This document shows, piece after piece, positions 9,265-18,842 of a DNA stretch of 64,000 nucleotides. The DNA comes from Pedobacter sp. MR2016-24. Its GTDB lineage: Bacteria; Bacteroidota; Bacteroidia; Sphingobacteriales; Sphingobacteriaceae. A program made the position numbers and the translations under genes. Location: positions 124,001-188,000 of the forward strand of contig NZ_JAPIVO010000003.1 of the NCBI RefSeq assembly GCF_026239655.1. Reading direction: 5' to 3'. A model generated the notes under the pieces. That model did no database searches and was not told the DNA's origin. It worked only from the letters and a program-made list of their open reading frames with translations. The first letter of the stretch is position 1. Every line of letters starts with the position of its first letter.

Positions 9265-9368
9265 CATCGCACAATCCCCCCATTTCATCTACTAATTCCA
9301 CCCCTCTGCCTCATTTAACATTTGGCCGTAGAATTATGCTGCACTTTAGCGAAATATCAAAATATCGT

Positions 9369-12164
9369 ATGAAGTCAATTTTATTTTTACTGCTATTTTT
9401 TAACCTGCTGCTCATCCGGCAGGCCAGCGCACAAAACGTGCAGAACGATACCGCAAGGGTAAACAAGTTCATTACAGCCCCATTGGACCAGGTATTGGAC
9501 GAACTCTCTGCTACCTATCAGATTAAGTTTGTGTTCGACAGGTCAGAGATGCACCTCCTCAGCGTGAGCGATCACTATTTTCAGGAGAAGGTCAAAGACG
9601 TGATCTCACAGATCTGTAAGTTCCACGGAATTTATTATGCCAAGCAACCCGACGGCACTTACTTTATCCTCGAAAAACCCGAAGATATTAGCCGGTTGAG
9701 AAGAGGAGCAGCCCAGTCGAAAAGCGGGGAAATGGGCAGCATGACCATTTCCTACAAAGAGCAGCAGGAAAAAGCCGCTGCACCTTTAAAACCCACCCGC
9801 AAGAACTTCTCCTTAGCCGGCAGGGTGACCGATAATGCTACCGGAGAGTCCCTTCCTGCGGCATTCATCAAAATCAGAGGTACTACCATTACCGCTGTGA
9901 CCAATACAGACGGCTATTTCAATCTTCAGAACGTGCCCAGTGATACTGCGACTATACTCGTTTCCTATGCCGGGTTTCAACCATCCGTAGAAAGGCTTAA
10001 TCCGGAAAGCGCGTTGCAAAAACTGGTCATCAGCCTATTGCCGGCAGATAATGCCTTAAACGAGGTAGTTATCAATGGTAAAAAAGATGGTGTGATGAAT
10101 ACCGATACCCGCAGGGTGAGTATAATCCAGCTTACACCTTCTAAGCTTTCCGAATTGCCAAATATTGGTGAAAGAGATATCCTGCGCGCCTTCCAGCTCA
10201 TGCCCGGTGTGAGTGGAAGTAATGAATCCTCTTCCGGAGCTTATGTAAGAGGAGGGACGCCTGATCAGAATCTCGTCTTGTTTGATGGATTTACAGTATA
10301 CCAGGTAGACCATTTATACGGTTTCTACAGTGCGTTTAATGTAAATGCCGTCAAAGATGTACAACTATATAAAGGTGGGTTCTCTGCTAAATTTGGTGGC
10401 AGGTTATCCAGTGTAACCGATATCAGCGGAAAAGATGGTAATAAAAAGACCCCCTCATTCGGTGTGGATCTCAGTCTGCTCAGCGTTAACATTTATGGAG
10501 AAACACCAGTATCAGATAAATCATCCGTATTATTCAGTCTGCGGAGGTCGTACCAGGGACCGCTTTATAATAAAATCTTTAATAAACTTAACAATACCAC
10601 GACCACAACTACCGGCGGCGGGGGTGGAATGGGCGGTTTTGGTGGCCGCGGGGGCATGGCGAACAACCAGACCCAGGTCTCTTCCTGGTTTTACGACCTG
10701 AATGGTAAGTACACCTATACGCCTGACGATAAAAACATCATTTCCCTCAGCTTTTACAGCGGAAAAGATGACCTCGATAACAGCAGGGATTTAGGTATTC
10801 CAAGTGCAATATCTTCTACCGTAAACAGTTCCAGCATCACCGATCTTACTACATACGGAAATGTCGGCTCCAGTGCAAAATGGTCGCGGCGGTGGACCAA
10901 TAAATTGTATTCCAATTCCCTGGTGAGTTATTCCAATTATTTCAGTAACCGCGATCGCAGTACGAGCAGCTCGATTACAGATACCACAGGAACAACCGCT
11001 ACGGTAAATAACGGCACTTTTGAGAACAACAACCTGAAAGATTACAGTGCGAAATCTGACTGGGAATGGAATATTAACAATAGTGGTAAGCTCCTCTTTG
11101 GCGGTTTTGCCTCTGCACAGGATATCAAATATACCTATGCACAGAACGATACCAGTTTCCTGATCAATCAATATAATCGTGCCCTGAGCTTAGGTGGCTA
11201 CGTGGAACTGGAGCAGAATTTTGGCAAACTGCGCGTGCAGCCGGGGATGCGTTTAACACATTATGACGTGACAGGTAAAAACTATATAGAACCAAGATTT
11301 TCGGCCAGTTATGCACTGACAGATAAACTGATGCTAAAAATGGCTACTGGTCGTTTTTACCAGTTCACTAACCGCGTAATCCGTGAAGATATCCTTTCCG
11401 GCAGCAAAGATTTCTGGGTGCTGGCCAATGGCAGTACCATCCCGGTAGGCAGTGCATTTCATTATATTTTAGGGACAAGTTACGAGACTGACAAATATCT
11501 TTTTAGTGTGGAAGCGTATTATAAAACACTGACAGGTCTCACCGAATACTCATTGCGGCAGACCGGTGGTGGCGGAGGTATGATGATGGGACCTGATGCG
11601 ACCATCACCCTGGAAGAGAACTTTTATAATGGTAAAGGATATGCGAAAGGGATTGAGTTTATGGCCCAGAAGAAAGTGGGTAAGTATACCGGCTGGATCG
11701 GTTATACATTAGCAGAAGCATTTAATAAGTTCGAAGTATATGGCACAAATTATTTTCCTGCCAGTCAGGATGTAAGACACGAATTTAAGTCCATCAACAT
11801 GTTCCATGAGGGGCGTTGGACATTGACTGCGACCTGGATTTATGCTTCTGGCCGACCCTACACAGCGCCTGTAGGCAGTTACACCATAGACCGCGCAGGG
11901 GCAGGCACAAAAACCTACTTTGTGATCAGTGGTAAAAACTCCGAGCGGTTAAAAGCGTATCACCGTCTCGATGCCGCGATTACCTATGATCTGATCAAAA
12001 CCAACACTAAAAAGATAGGCACCATTGGTTTCTCTTTTTTCAATATTTACAACAGATCAAACACCTGGTACCGTGAATACTCTATTCAGGGCAATCAGGT
12101 GATTTCAACAGACGTCAACTATCTTGGTTTCACACCTAACCTTACACTCAGTTTAAAATGGTAA
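9369..12164 (+). CDS. TonB-dependent receptor with STN domain (DUF4249-linked)
   Basis: An outer-membrane, TonB-energised receptor. ATG 9369 is preferred because it begins directly with a signal peptide (KSILFLLLFFNLLL, cleavage after ASA); an in-frame ATG at 9336 would add 11 polar residues. Order: STN (secretin/TonB short N-terminal) domain about 30-110, CarboxypepD_reg domain about 145-230, plug domain (NIGERDILRAFQLMPGV, SGAYVRGGTPDQNLVLFDG), then a 22-strand-type barrel. Glycine-rich inserts occur at GGGGGMGGFGGRGG and GGGGGMMMG, probably in loops. STN usually marks signalling to an anti-sigma factor, but here the operon instead carries a LytS/LytTR system. Overlaps the DUF4249 gene by 7 bp. 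Substrate unknown. Confidence 0.9.
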   Translation: MKSILFLLLFFNLLLIRQASAQNVQNDTARVNKFITAPLDQVLDELSATYQIKFVFDRSEMHLLSVSDHYFQEKVKDVISQICKFHGIYYAKQPDGTYFILEKPEDISRLRRGAAQSKSGEMGSMTISYKEQQEKAAAPLKPTRKNFSLAGRVTDNATGESLPAAFIKIRGTTITAVTNTDGYFNLQNVPSDTATILVSYAGFQPSVERLNPESALQKLVISLLPADNALNEVVINGKKDGVMNTDTRRVSIIQLTPSKLSELPNIGERDILRAFQLMPGVSGSNESSSGAYVRGGTPDQNLVLFDGFTVYQVDHLYGFYSAFNVNAVKDVQLYKGGFSAKFGGRLSSVTDISGKDGNKKTPSFGVDLSLLSVNIYGETPVSDKSSVLFSLRRSYQGPLYNKIFNKLNNTTTTTTGGGGGMGGFGGRGGMANNQTQVSSWFYDLNGKYTYTPDDKNIISLSFYSGKDDLDNSRDLGIPSAISSTVNSSSITDLTTYGNVGSSAKWSRRWTNKLYSNSLVSYSNYFSNRDRSTSSSITDTTGTTATVNNGTFENNNLKDYSAKSDWEWNINNSGKLLFGGFASAQDIKYTYAQNDTSFLINQYNRALSLGGYVELEQNFGKLRVQPGMRLTHYDVTGKNYIEPRFSASYALTDKLMLKMATGRFYQFTNRVIREDILSGSKDFWVLANGSTIPVGSAFHYILGTSYETDKYLFSVEAYYKTLTGLTEYSLRQTGGGGGMMMGPDATITLEENFYNGKGYAKGIEFMAQKKVGKYTGWIGYTLAEAFNKFEVYGTNYFPASQDVRHEFKSINMFHEGRWTLTATWIYASGRPYTAPVGSYTIDRAGAGTKTYFVISGKNSERLKAYHRLDAAITYDLIKTNTKKIGTIGFSFFNIYNRSNTWYREYSIQGNQVISTDVNYLGFTPNLTLSLKW

Positions 12165-12976
12165 CACTTTATAATACTCCTAAAACCGTCTTTCGCGGAA
12201 TTCTATTGCTGCTCTGTTTATTTGCAGCCTGTAAAAAAGATACTACAGAAAATACCAGCATCCTGCCCGTGGTAGAAGCCTACCTGCTGCCCGGGAAAAA
12301 TGTAGAGGTGAAGATTTCCCTGCAGAAAGGTCTGGTAGATACCAATGCCTACGGTGTTCCCATCAGCGGGCTGGCACTCCGGATATCTGATGGCACCGTC
12401 ACAAAAACCCTTACAGAGGCGAAGGCCGGCCAGTACCTGCTTAAGGACTCCACATTTATAAAATCAACAGGCGTTTACAGTCTCCAGTTCACCTATAATG
12501 ACCTGCCCGTAACAGCCAGTACTACAATGCCTGATAAACCATCCGGATTAACTGTATCAAAAGACACGGTGATTATTCCAAAGTTCACTTTCGGCACCAC
12601 ACCGACCGCCTTTATTCCTGTTACTGTGGCCTGGACAAATAGCGGTTCTTATAATCATATTCTCGTTTTCAAGTACCAGGAAACCTGGAAATCACTGATC
12701 TCGGATCGTTTCAACAGGGATACGACCACCAGTGTGGAACTGAATACGGTGCAGACCAGTAATTACGAGCTTTCCATGAATACTTTTAAATATTACGGAA
12801 GATATAAGGTCATATTGATGCGCGTAAATACAGAATATGTAGAAATGCTCAATAATTCAAGTACATCTTCACATAATTTAACAAATGCGCCGACAAATGT
12901 GAAGAATGGATTAGGTATTTTTACAGCGATGCAAGCCGATACTTTAAAATACAATTTGTTGGTTAAAGCAGAATAG
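12158..12976 (+). CDS. DUF4249 family lipoprotein
   Basis: A 272-residue outer-membrane-type lipoprotein: hydrophobic N-terminus ending in the lipobox LFAAC, then CKKDTTEN, then the DUF4249 hallmark pattern (PVVEAYLLPGKNVEVKISL). The family is confined to Bacteroidota and almost always sits next to a TonB-dependent receptor, as SusD does with SusC; a role as a surface substrate-binding partner of the receptor is inferred, not proven. Translationally coupled to the receptor (7-bp overlap) and 14 bp before the sensor kinase gene. A distant paralogue lies at 23754-24560. Confidence 0.82.
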   Translation: MVTLYNTPKTVFRGILLLLCLFAACKKDTTENTSILPVVEAYLLPGKNVEVKISLQKGLVDTNAYGVPISGLALRISDGTVTKTLTEAKAGQYLLKDSTFIKSTGVYSLQFTYNDLPVTASTTMPDKPSGLTVSKDTVIIPKFTFGTTPTAFIPVTVAWTNSGSYNHILVFKYQETWKSLISDRFNRDTTTSVELNTVQTSNYELSMNTFKYYGRYKVILMRVNTEYVEMLNNSSTSSHNLTNAPTNVKNGLGIFTAMQADTLKYNLLVKAE

Positions 12977-12990
12977 CAAAAAACAAAAAT

Positions 12991-14055
12991 ATGAAGCGCT
13001 TGTCCGGCTGGACCTCAAATAAGTATATCATTTGTGCTGTCCATGTACTGTTCTGGATCCTGCTGCTGCTATTTCCATATTTCAGTGGTCCTGATAATCC
13101 CATATATTTTGAACATATGAAGTACAGGATGATCTTCAATCATAGCTTTGTGATCATCCTGTTTTATTTTAATGCCTATTATCTCTTTCCCTTCATCTAC
13201 CGGAAAAAAGGCTGGCTAATCTATATCATTACTTTAGCTGGAACGGTTGCACTCCTGATGTATTCCTCCGCTCTGCTTCAGCAATACCTGATGCCTTTTC
13301 ATGAATTTCCGGAACACAGCAGGAACATTCCCTTCGACCGTCCCCATCGTCCCGGTGGTGGGGCTTTGCCTTTCCCTATTTACATATTCATTATAGGCAT
13401 CAGCTTTAGCTACCGGCTGATTACAGATAACACTATAGAAGAGAAAAAGCGCAAGGAACAGGAAACGGAAACCCTGAAAACGGAGCTTAACTTTTTACGG
13501 TCGCAGATTAGTCCCCATTTCATGTTCAATGTGCTGAATACGCTTGTGGCACTGGCGAGGAAGAAATCAGACCTGATGGAGCCGTCACTGATCCAGCTAT
13601 CCACACTAATGCGTTACGTCTTATACGAAAGCAATCACAGCCGCATTCCGCTCAGCAGGGAAGTGGAATACCTCAGGAACTATATCGACCTGCAGGCCCT
13701 TCGTTTTGGCGACGATCTCAACCTGGAAATGGAAATTTCTGAAAATCTGGACGGATTTGAGATTGAACCGATGCTGCTGATCCCTTTTGTAGAAAACGCC
13801 TTCAAACATGGGATGGTGAACAGTGAAGAAGCCAGTCTGGTCATTCGCATCCATATTGACCCTGTGGCCTCTATGTTATTTTTTAAAGTAGAAAACCATA
13901 TCGCACCGATGAGCAACAGTAAAGACCCTCATTCAGGCATAGGCCTCAAAAATGTGAGTCGCAGGCTCCAGCTTCTTTACGAGAACAAATATACCCTCAA
14001 TACCCGGATACAGCATAATATTTTCACTACAAACCTAATAATAGAATTAAGATGA
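12991..14055 (+). CDS. LytS-type sensor histidine kinase
   Basis: A membrane sensor kinase of the His_kinase (PF06580) class. The first 150 residues hold four hydrophobic segments (for example VLFWILLLLFPYF and LIYIITLAGTVALLMY) with no large periplasmic sensor domain. A charged coiled-coil stretch leads to the phospho-acceptor motif QISPHFMFNVLN (His176), and a reduced ATPase domain follows (PFVENAFKHG, SGIGLKNVSRRL). It would phosphorylate the LytTR regulator whose gene overlaps it by 4 bp (ATGA). Position downstream of a receptor/lipoprotein pair suggests it senses or controls that uptake system. Confidence 0.93.
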   Translation: MKRLSGWTSNKYIICAVHVLFWILLLLFPYFSGPDNPIYFEHMKYRMIFNHSFVIILFYFNAYYLFPFIYRKKGWLIYIITLAGTVALLMYSSALLQQYLMPFHEFPEHSRNIPFDRPHRPGGGALPFPIYIFIIGISFSYRLITDNTIEEKKRKEQETETLKTELNFLRSQISPHFMFNVLNTLVALARKKSDLMEPSLIQLSTLMRYVLYESNHSRIPLSREVEYLRNYIDLQALRFGDDLNLEMEISENLDGFEIEPMLLIPFVENAFKHGMVNSEEASLVIRIHIDPVASMLFFKVENHIAPMSNSKDPHSGIGLKNVSRRLQLLYENKYTLNTRIQHNIFTTNLIIELR

Positions 14056-14768
14056 TCAAATGCATGGTTGTTGATGATGAGCATTTCGCAAGAGAGCTGA
14101 TCGAAGATAATATTCGCCTCGTACCATTTCTTGAGCTGGCCGCGAGCTGCAAAAATGTGAATGAAGCGATGAAAGTTATGGCTGCTGAGCAGATAGACCT
14201 GATTTTTATGGATATACAGATGCCTGGATTATCTGGTATTCAATGGCTTCAGAGCGGTTTGATGCAGGCACCTATGGTGATCATGATTACCGCCTATGCA
14301 GATTATGCCCTGGAAGGTTTCAACCTCAACGTACTGGATTATATCCTGAAACCAGTTGCATTCGATCGTTTTCTGAAAGCCTCTACCAAGGCGATGGAGC
14401 TTCACCTGTTGAAAAACAAACAGGCAGCACCTGCGGTTCCGGCAGAACAGAACTCCCTTTTTGTGAATTCGGACTACTCGCTGGTCAGGATCAACATGGA
14501 TGACATTACCCATATAGAAGGCTTAAAAGACTACATCAAAATCTTTCAGCTGCGTGCAATGCGACCAACTGTACCACGTTTAACACTACACTATATGGAA
14601 GATAAACTTCCCTCTGATAAATTTCTGCGCGTACACCGTTCCTACATTGTGGCACTCGACAAAATCCAGTCCGTAAAAAAGAACAGGTTGTATCTTCCTG
14701 ATGCAGATATCCCATTTACAGATAACTACAGGGATGAACTCATGCAATACATTAACAACAGGAGTTAA
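14052..14768 (+). CDS. LytTR-family response regulator
   Basis: A 238-residue regulator with an N-terminal receiver domain (phospho-acceptor Asp54 in IFMDIQMPG, the DD pair at VVDDEH, and the switch Lys in YILKPV) and a C-terminal LytTR DNA-binding domain (from about residue 145; HRSYIVALDKIQSV is its signature). Coupled to the kinase gene by an ATGA overlap. Stops 8 bp before the convergent 14777-17974 gene ends. Targets unknown; the LytTR class usually binds paired 9-bp direct repeats. Confidence 0.94.
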   Translation: MIKCMVVDDEHFARELIEDNIRLVPFLELAASCKNVNEAMKVMAAEQIDLIFMDIQMPGLSGIQWLQSGLMQAPMVIMITAYADYALEGFNLNVLDYILKPVAFDRFLKASTKAMELHLLKNKQAAPAVPAEQNSLFVNSDYSLVRINMDDITHIEGLKDYIKIFQLRAMRPTVPRLTLHYMEDKLPSDKFLRVHRSYIVALDKIQSVKKNRLYLPDADIPFTDNYRDELMQYINNRS

Positions 14769-14776
14769 GCATTTGC

Positions 14777-17700
14777 TCAACTCCTCACACCAAAGGTATT
14801 CATCATCCGGTTAAAATTGCCCTTGATCACTCCATTCAATTCCTTTTGATCATAGGTCGCGGTCATTTTATCCAGCGTGCCCCACACATATAAGGCAAGT
14901 CTGATTTCCTGCATGCGGGCCTGTTGTAATTCTGGTGTAAGCGTACTGATATAGTCCATTTCCTGCAACAGGAAATCGTTCGTTTCCTTAGCCAGTTTAT
15001 TTGCGCTGTTTATCCGGTTCAGTCCGTATAAATTTTCTGTGGTATACATACGGTTCAGGGTATCCCTGATGGAATAGTTTTTCATGGGCAGGTCTTTCAT
15101 GCTTTTTTCCATGACTCTGGCTGACTGTACGGGTTTACCTTCCATTAATAAATTTGCTGCCAGTGTATTATTCAAATCCCATGTCCCATTCACTATTCTC
15201 CGCGATTCCGGATCCAGGTATTTTGCTTTGTGGAAAGCTGAGAAATCGAGTTTATTCATCATATTTGCATACATCACATCAGAATGCGTTTTGCTGGTTT
15301 TATCCCTGTCATCACCATTCGTTTTAAAAGGCAATAAACGATAAGCATATCCTTCCAGATACAGGTATTTGTCCAATCCCATGTAAGTATCATCCGACAC
15401 TGTAGTCGCATAATAAACAGGCCTTTCCCAATTATTTGTCGCCAGGATATCGATCATTGCCAAGTCACCCTTTCCGGCGTACGCTTTGGTGAAGTTCCAT
15501 TCCATTGCCGGTGTAACCATTTCTTTCTCTGCCGGATTTATCGTACCTGTTTTTATCAGCTGTTCCGCATTTATTGTCAGCCTAAACTTCCTTGTGGGCA
15601 GGAAATTCATAAAACTACCATCGGCCATCTGCACCTGATCTTCCTGATGATCAGATGTGAGTACGGCCAGCAAATCTTTCAGCTCTACACTGTCCTTAAT
15701 GCCGTAATCTACATAAGGGAAGTAGTCTCTTACACCTGCTACATACTTTTCCTCCCGCATGCTGAGTGGCAAAGGAGCGGAGCGGTTGAGCTGTTTTTTT
15801 AGCTGGTTGAGATAGGCATCATCCGATAAAAACTGAATACAAATTACCCTGATATCCGTACGAAAACCTTCCACTTCCTGTGCATACCAGAGGGGGAAAG
15901 TATCATTATCCGCATTCGTAAACAGAATAGCATTCGGTGCACAGGAGTTCAGGTAATTTTTAGCCCAGGCTGCCGCTGTAGTTTTGCCCGACCTGTTATG
16001 GTCGCCCCAACCTTGTATAGCCATCAGCAGGGGTACAGCCAGGAAAGTGACAACCGCGGCACTATACACACTCATTTTGTTGCCAGCGATCCTGTTCAAT
16101 ACATCTTTTAAGGCAAGTACACCAAATCCTATGCAAATGGCGAAAGCATAAAATGAACCTGTATATGCATAATCCCGCTCTCTCACCTGCAGCGGATGCT
16201 GATTCAGATACAATATGATTGCTATCCCGGTGAAAAAGAAAAGCGTCAGCACAATTAACGCCGTCTGTTTATTTTTACGGTATAACCAGCAGAGTCCGGC
16301 AATACCGAGAAGCAGCGGAAAACTGTAATAAACATTATAGCCTTCATTGGCCGTGATACTTAAAGGCAGATCAGTCTGATTTCCCAGGCGCATGGTATCC
16401 AGAATTTTAATGCCAGATAGCCAGTTGCCGTTTTGCAAATCGCCTTGACCCTGGTTATCATTCTGTCGACCAGCAAAGTTCCATAGGAAGTAGCGCCAGT
16501 ACATGAATCCCATTTGCCAGGACGTAAAAAACTGCATGTTCTTTACAAAAGATGGCGACTCACCATCCCGCAAGTTCAGCCAATCTTTGTAGAAATTCAC
16601 ATGATCCACATCCCTGCTGTAGGTTCTCGGAAACAGCAGGTTTTTATCGTATTTACTATCGTAAGTTTTACCCGAAACTTCATATCCTGATTTACCTTTT
16701 CTATAGGTATCGCCAGTCTCTTTATTTTCCAATAGCGTGGCATCAAAAGTATTACCATACGATAAAGGAGTGGAGCCATAATTCGTGCGTCCCAGATAAC
16801 TATAAAGGGAAAAAGCATTATCAGGATTACTCAGGTTGATAGCCGGTTTGGCATTTGCCCGTATAATAATCATGAAATAAGAACTGAAGCCAAATAGAAT
16901 GAACACCAGGCACAACAGACTCAGATTCAGCTTATATTTTTTAGTACGGATAGAGTAAGCTACCGCCCATGTTATTACTCCGCCGATCCCGATCACAAAA
17001 GCGATAGCGCCGGATCCGAAAGGAAGTCCGAGGCCATTCACGAAAAACAAATCAGTTTTTGCAGCGAAAAGCACAAAATACTGGATCACTGCGAATTGCA
17101 CCAATCCCACGATCAAAATCCCCGCTGCAAAGGCCTTTAATGTGCCGGCGAGTGATACTTCCTTCGCTTTTTTGAAGTAGTAAACCAGTGCTACCGCGGG
17201 AATAACCAGCAAACTCAGCAAATGGACACCAATGGAAAGGCCTACAATGAAAGCGATGAAGAGCAGCCATTTATCATTCCCCTGACTTTCCCATTTGAGA
17301 ATCGCCCAAAAAGTGATTGCCGTAAACAAAGAGGACAGGGCATATACTTCTGCTTCCACTGCTGAGAACCAGAAAGTATCAGAAAAAGTATAAGCCAGGG
17401 CACCAATTACACCTGCCGCGATTATACTCACCGATCTGGTTTTTATTTTCTCTCTGCTGAAGAGCTTTGCGCCAAGCGCCGTAATGGTCCAGAATAAAAA
17501 CATAATTGTCCCTGCACTCGCTAATACAGCACTGAAGTTAATCCAGTAAGCTATTCTGGCGGTATCGCCCAGGGCCAGCAGGCTGAACATTTTTCCTATC
17601 ATCAGAAAAAGTGGTGCACCCGGCTGATGACCCACCTGCAGTTTGTTTGCAGTGGCGATGAATTCCCCGCAATCCCAGAAACTCACCGTAGGTTCCATCG

Positions 17701-17974
17701 TTAGCCAGTAGGTGAGCAGGGCTACAGCAAATAGCAGCACACCAAACAGATGATTCAATCGCTGATGATCTTTCTTCTCGGCCGCCGTATTGATCATATT
17801 TCCAAATTCGGTATTGACCAGGTTTTCTACGCTACTGATCTCAAAACGATCTCCTTCCTGATGCTCCAATGCAGTGAGCACATGATCATAGAGCTCATCC
17901 AGCGTATCCTGTACAATAACAATCCCTGCCAGGTGCCGGCGTATCTCCAGTTGCTGTTGTGCTGTTACTTTCAT
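14777..17974 (-). CDS. DUF2723 multi-pass membrane protein with extra N-terminal domain
   Basis: A 1065-residue membrane protein. From about residue 75 it is a DUF2723 (GT-C superfamily, protein O-mannosyltransferase-like) protein: LLTYWLTMEPTVSFWDCGEF carries the acidic loop residues after the first helix, then GHQPGAPLFLMIGK, a dozen or so hydrophobic segments and a large soluble C-terminal part. A lipid-phosphate-sugar dependent glycosyltransferase role is inferred from the family. The first 70 residues (QQQLEIRRHL...LDELYDHVLTALE) are soluble and helical and resemble the small stand-alone proteins often encoded after PadR genes in this phylum. ATGA overlap with the padR-like gene upstream, so the two are coupled. 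Confidence 0.85.
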   Translation of the reverse strand: MKVTAQQQLEIRRHLAGIVIVQDTLDELYDHVLTALEHQEGDRFEISSVENLVNTEFGNMINTAAEKKDHQRLNHLFGVLLFAVALLTYWLTMEPTVSFWDCGEFIATANKLQVGHQPGAPLFLMIGKMFSLLALGDTARIAYWINFSAVLASAGTIMFLFWTITALGAKLFSREKIKTRSVSIIAAGVIGALAYTFSDTFWFSAVEAEVYALSSLFTAITFWAILKWESQGNDKWLLFIAFIVGLSIGVHLLSLLVIPAVALVYYFKKAKEVSLAGTLKAFAAGILIVGLVQFAVIQYFVLFAAKTDLFFVNGLGLPFGSGAIAFVIGIGGVITWAVAYSIRTKKYKLNLSLLCLVFILFGFSSYFMIIIRANAKPAINLSNPDNAFSLYSYLGRTNYGSTPLSYGNTFDATLLENKETGDTYRKGKSGYEVSGKTYDSKYDKNLLFPRTYSRDVDHVNFYKDWLNLRDGESPSFVKNMQFFTSWQMGFMYWRYFLWNFAGRQNDNQGQGDLQNGNWLSGIKILDTMRLGNQTDLPLSITANEGYNVYYSFPLLLGIAGLCWLYRKNKQTALIVLTLFFFTGIAIILYLNQHPLQVRERDYAYTGSFYAFAICIGFGVLALKDVLNRIAGNKMSVYSAAVVTFLAVPLLMAIQGWGDHNRSGKTTAAAWAKNYLNSCAPNAILFTNADNDTFPLWYAQEVEGFRTDIRVICIQFLSDDAYLNQLKKQLNRSAPLPLSMREEKYVAGVRDYFPYVDYGIKDSVELKDLLAVLTSDHQEDQVQMADGSFMNFLPTRKFRLTINAEQLIKTGTINPAEKEMVTPAMEWNFTKAYAGKGDLAMIDILATNNWERPVYYATTVSDDTYMGLDKYLYLEGYAYRLLPFKTNGDDRDKTSKTHSDVMYANMMNKLDFSAFHKAKYLDPESRRIVNGTWDLNNTLAANLLMEGKPVQSARVMEKSMKDLPMKNYSIRDTLNRMYTTENLYGLNRINSANKLAKETNDFLLQEMDYISTLTPELQQARMQEIRLALYVWGTLDKMTATYDQKELNGVIKGNFNRMMNTFGVRS

Positions 17975-18312
17975 GACAGTTTCGTTTTCAGGTTAAGTAA
18001 CAGCTCCAGGTTTCCGATAAAACTTTTGGCTTCCTGCAGTTTGGTTTCCACTTCTTTCTGTCCTTCCTTAGTTAAGGAGTAATATTTGCGTACCCGGTTA
18101 TCCACCAATTCCGTACTCGTGCTCAGCATGCCCTCAGCTTCCATTTTATGTAAAGAGGGGTACATGGAACCCTCAGTCAGTTTGATTTCACCATTAGTGA
18201 TCTCTTTTACTTTCTGTGTGATTTCATAACCGTACATTTTCTCATTTTCCTGCAGCAATTTCAAAATGATGGTTTGTAAACTGCCCTTTAACATTCCGTT
18301 GGTTGTACTCAT
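17971..18312 (-). CDS. PadR family transcriptional repressor
   Basis: A 113-residue winged-helix regulator. Start ATG at 18312 (MSTTNGMLKGSLQ) is chosen because it gives the normal PadR N-terminus; the open frame runs a further 50 codons upstream but that stretch reads as non-coding and contains the promoter. Seen: LKGSLQTIILKLLQ, MYGYEITQKVKE, the recognition region LTEGSMYPSLHKMEAEGML, and the basic wing RKYYSLTKEGQ, followed by a helical dimerisation tail. Overlaps the DUF2723 gene by 4 bp. It probably represses its own operon through the inverted repeat just upstream. Confidence 0.92.
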   Translation of the reverse strand: MSTTNGMLKGSLQTIILKLLQENEKMYGYEITQKVKEITNGEIKLTEGSMYPSLHKMEAEGMLSTSTELVDNRVRKYYSLTKEGQKEVETKLQEAKSFIGNLELLLNLKTKLS

Positions 18313-18316
18313 GCCA

Positions 18317-18357
18317 CAAATATATAATTTTCCTTTATACATAGAGAAATTATGTAT
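18317..18357 (-). promoter_or_regulatory. padR promoter and candidate PadR operator
   Basis: On the minus strand TATATTTG (complement of 18317-18324) is a perfect TAnnTTTG -7 box only 5 bp before the ATG, implying a very short leader. Upstream, ATACAT-N9-ATGTAT (18337-18357) is a perfect 6-bp inverted repeat placed where RNA polymerase would contact the -33 region; it has the ATGT/ACAT character of known PadR sites. Confidence 0.55.
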
Positions 18358-18430
18358 GCTAATTATCTGTATGTTAAGCATTGCATTCATGAAAATTGGC
18401 AGAAGAGAGACCCTATGCCTGCTATCTTTT

Positions 18431-18835
18431 CTAATGAGTTGTAATCCATTCGGGATTAACAACCTCTATGATCCTGAATTTTTTCAAACCCGCAGGAACT
18501 TTCCATACCACTTCTTCCGTTTTTCTGAAACCGATCAATGCCGCGCCGATAGGTGTGAGGATAGAGATTTTTTGTTGCTTGATATCCGCATTTTCGGGCA
18601 TCACCAGTGTAAACTTCATTGTTTTTAAGGTATCCAGATCTAACAACTCTACAACGGAATTAATCCTGATACAGTGAGGAGGGAATGCATCGTTTTTAAC
18701 AATAACTGCCCTGCCCAGCTCATTCGCTAAGGACATTTCATTATTTATCACTGTTTTTTTATTCGCATAGGATTTTAACAAATTAAAATCTTCCTGGGTC
18801 ATGACAACCGCGTTCTGCATGTTTGTATTCATCAT
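18431..18835 (-). CDS. GreA/GreB-family C-terminal domain protein (Rnk-like)
   Basis: A 134-residue protein ending in the FKBP-like C-terminal domain of GreA/GreB/Rnk transcription factors: MKFTLVMPENAD, then ISILTPIGAALIGFRKTEEV and WKVPAGLKKFRIIEV. It has a short N-terminal helical part and lacks the long coiled-coil hairpin with the acidic tip of GreA, so it probably binds RNA polymerase without stimulating transcript cleavage, as Rnk does. Start could be either of two adjacent ATGs at 18835/18832 or one at 18820. The upstream small membrane protein gene ends 7 bp away, which suggests one transcript. Confidence 0.85.
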   Translation of the reverse strand: MMNTNMQNAVVMTQEDFNLLKSYANKKTVINNEMSLANELGRAVIVKNDAFPPHCIRINSVVELLDLDTLKTMKFTLVMPENADIKQQKISILTPIGAALIGFRKTEEVVWKVPAGLKKFRIIEVVNPEWITTH

Positions 18836-18842
18836 TATGTAT

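Noticed and set aside
9086..9301. 71-codon minus-strand ORF
   Set aside because: Covers the repeated intergenic element; the reading frame follows the repeat, not a protein pattern.
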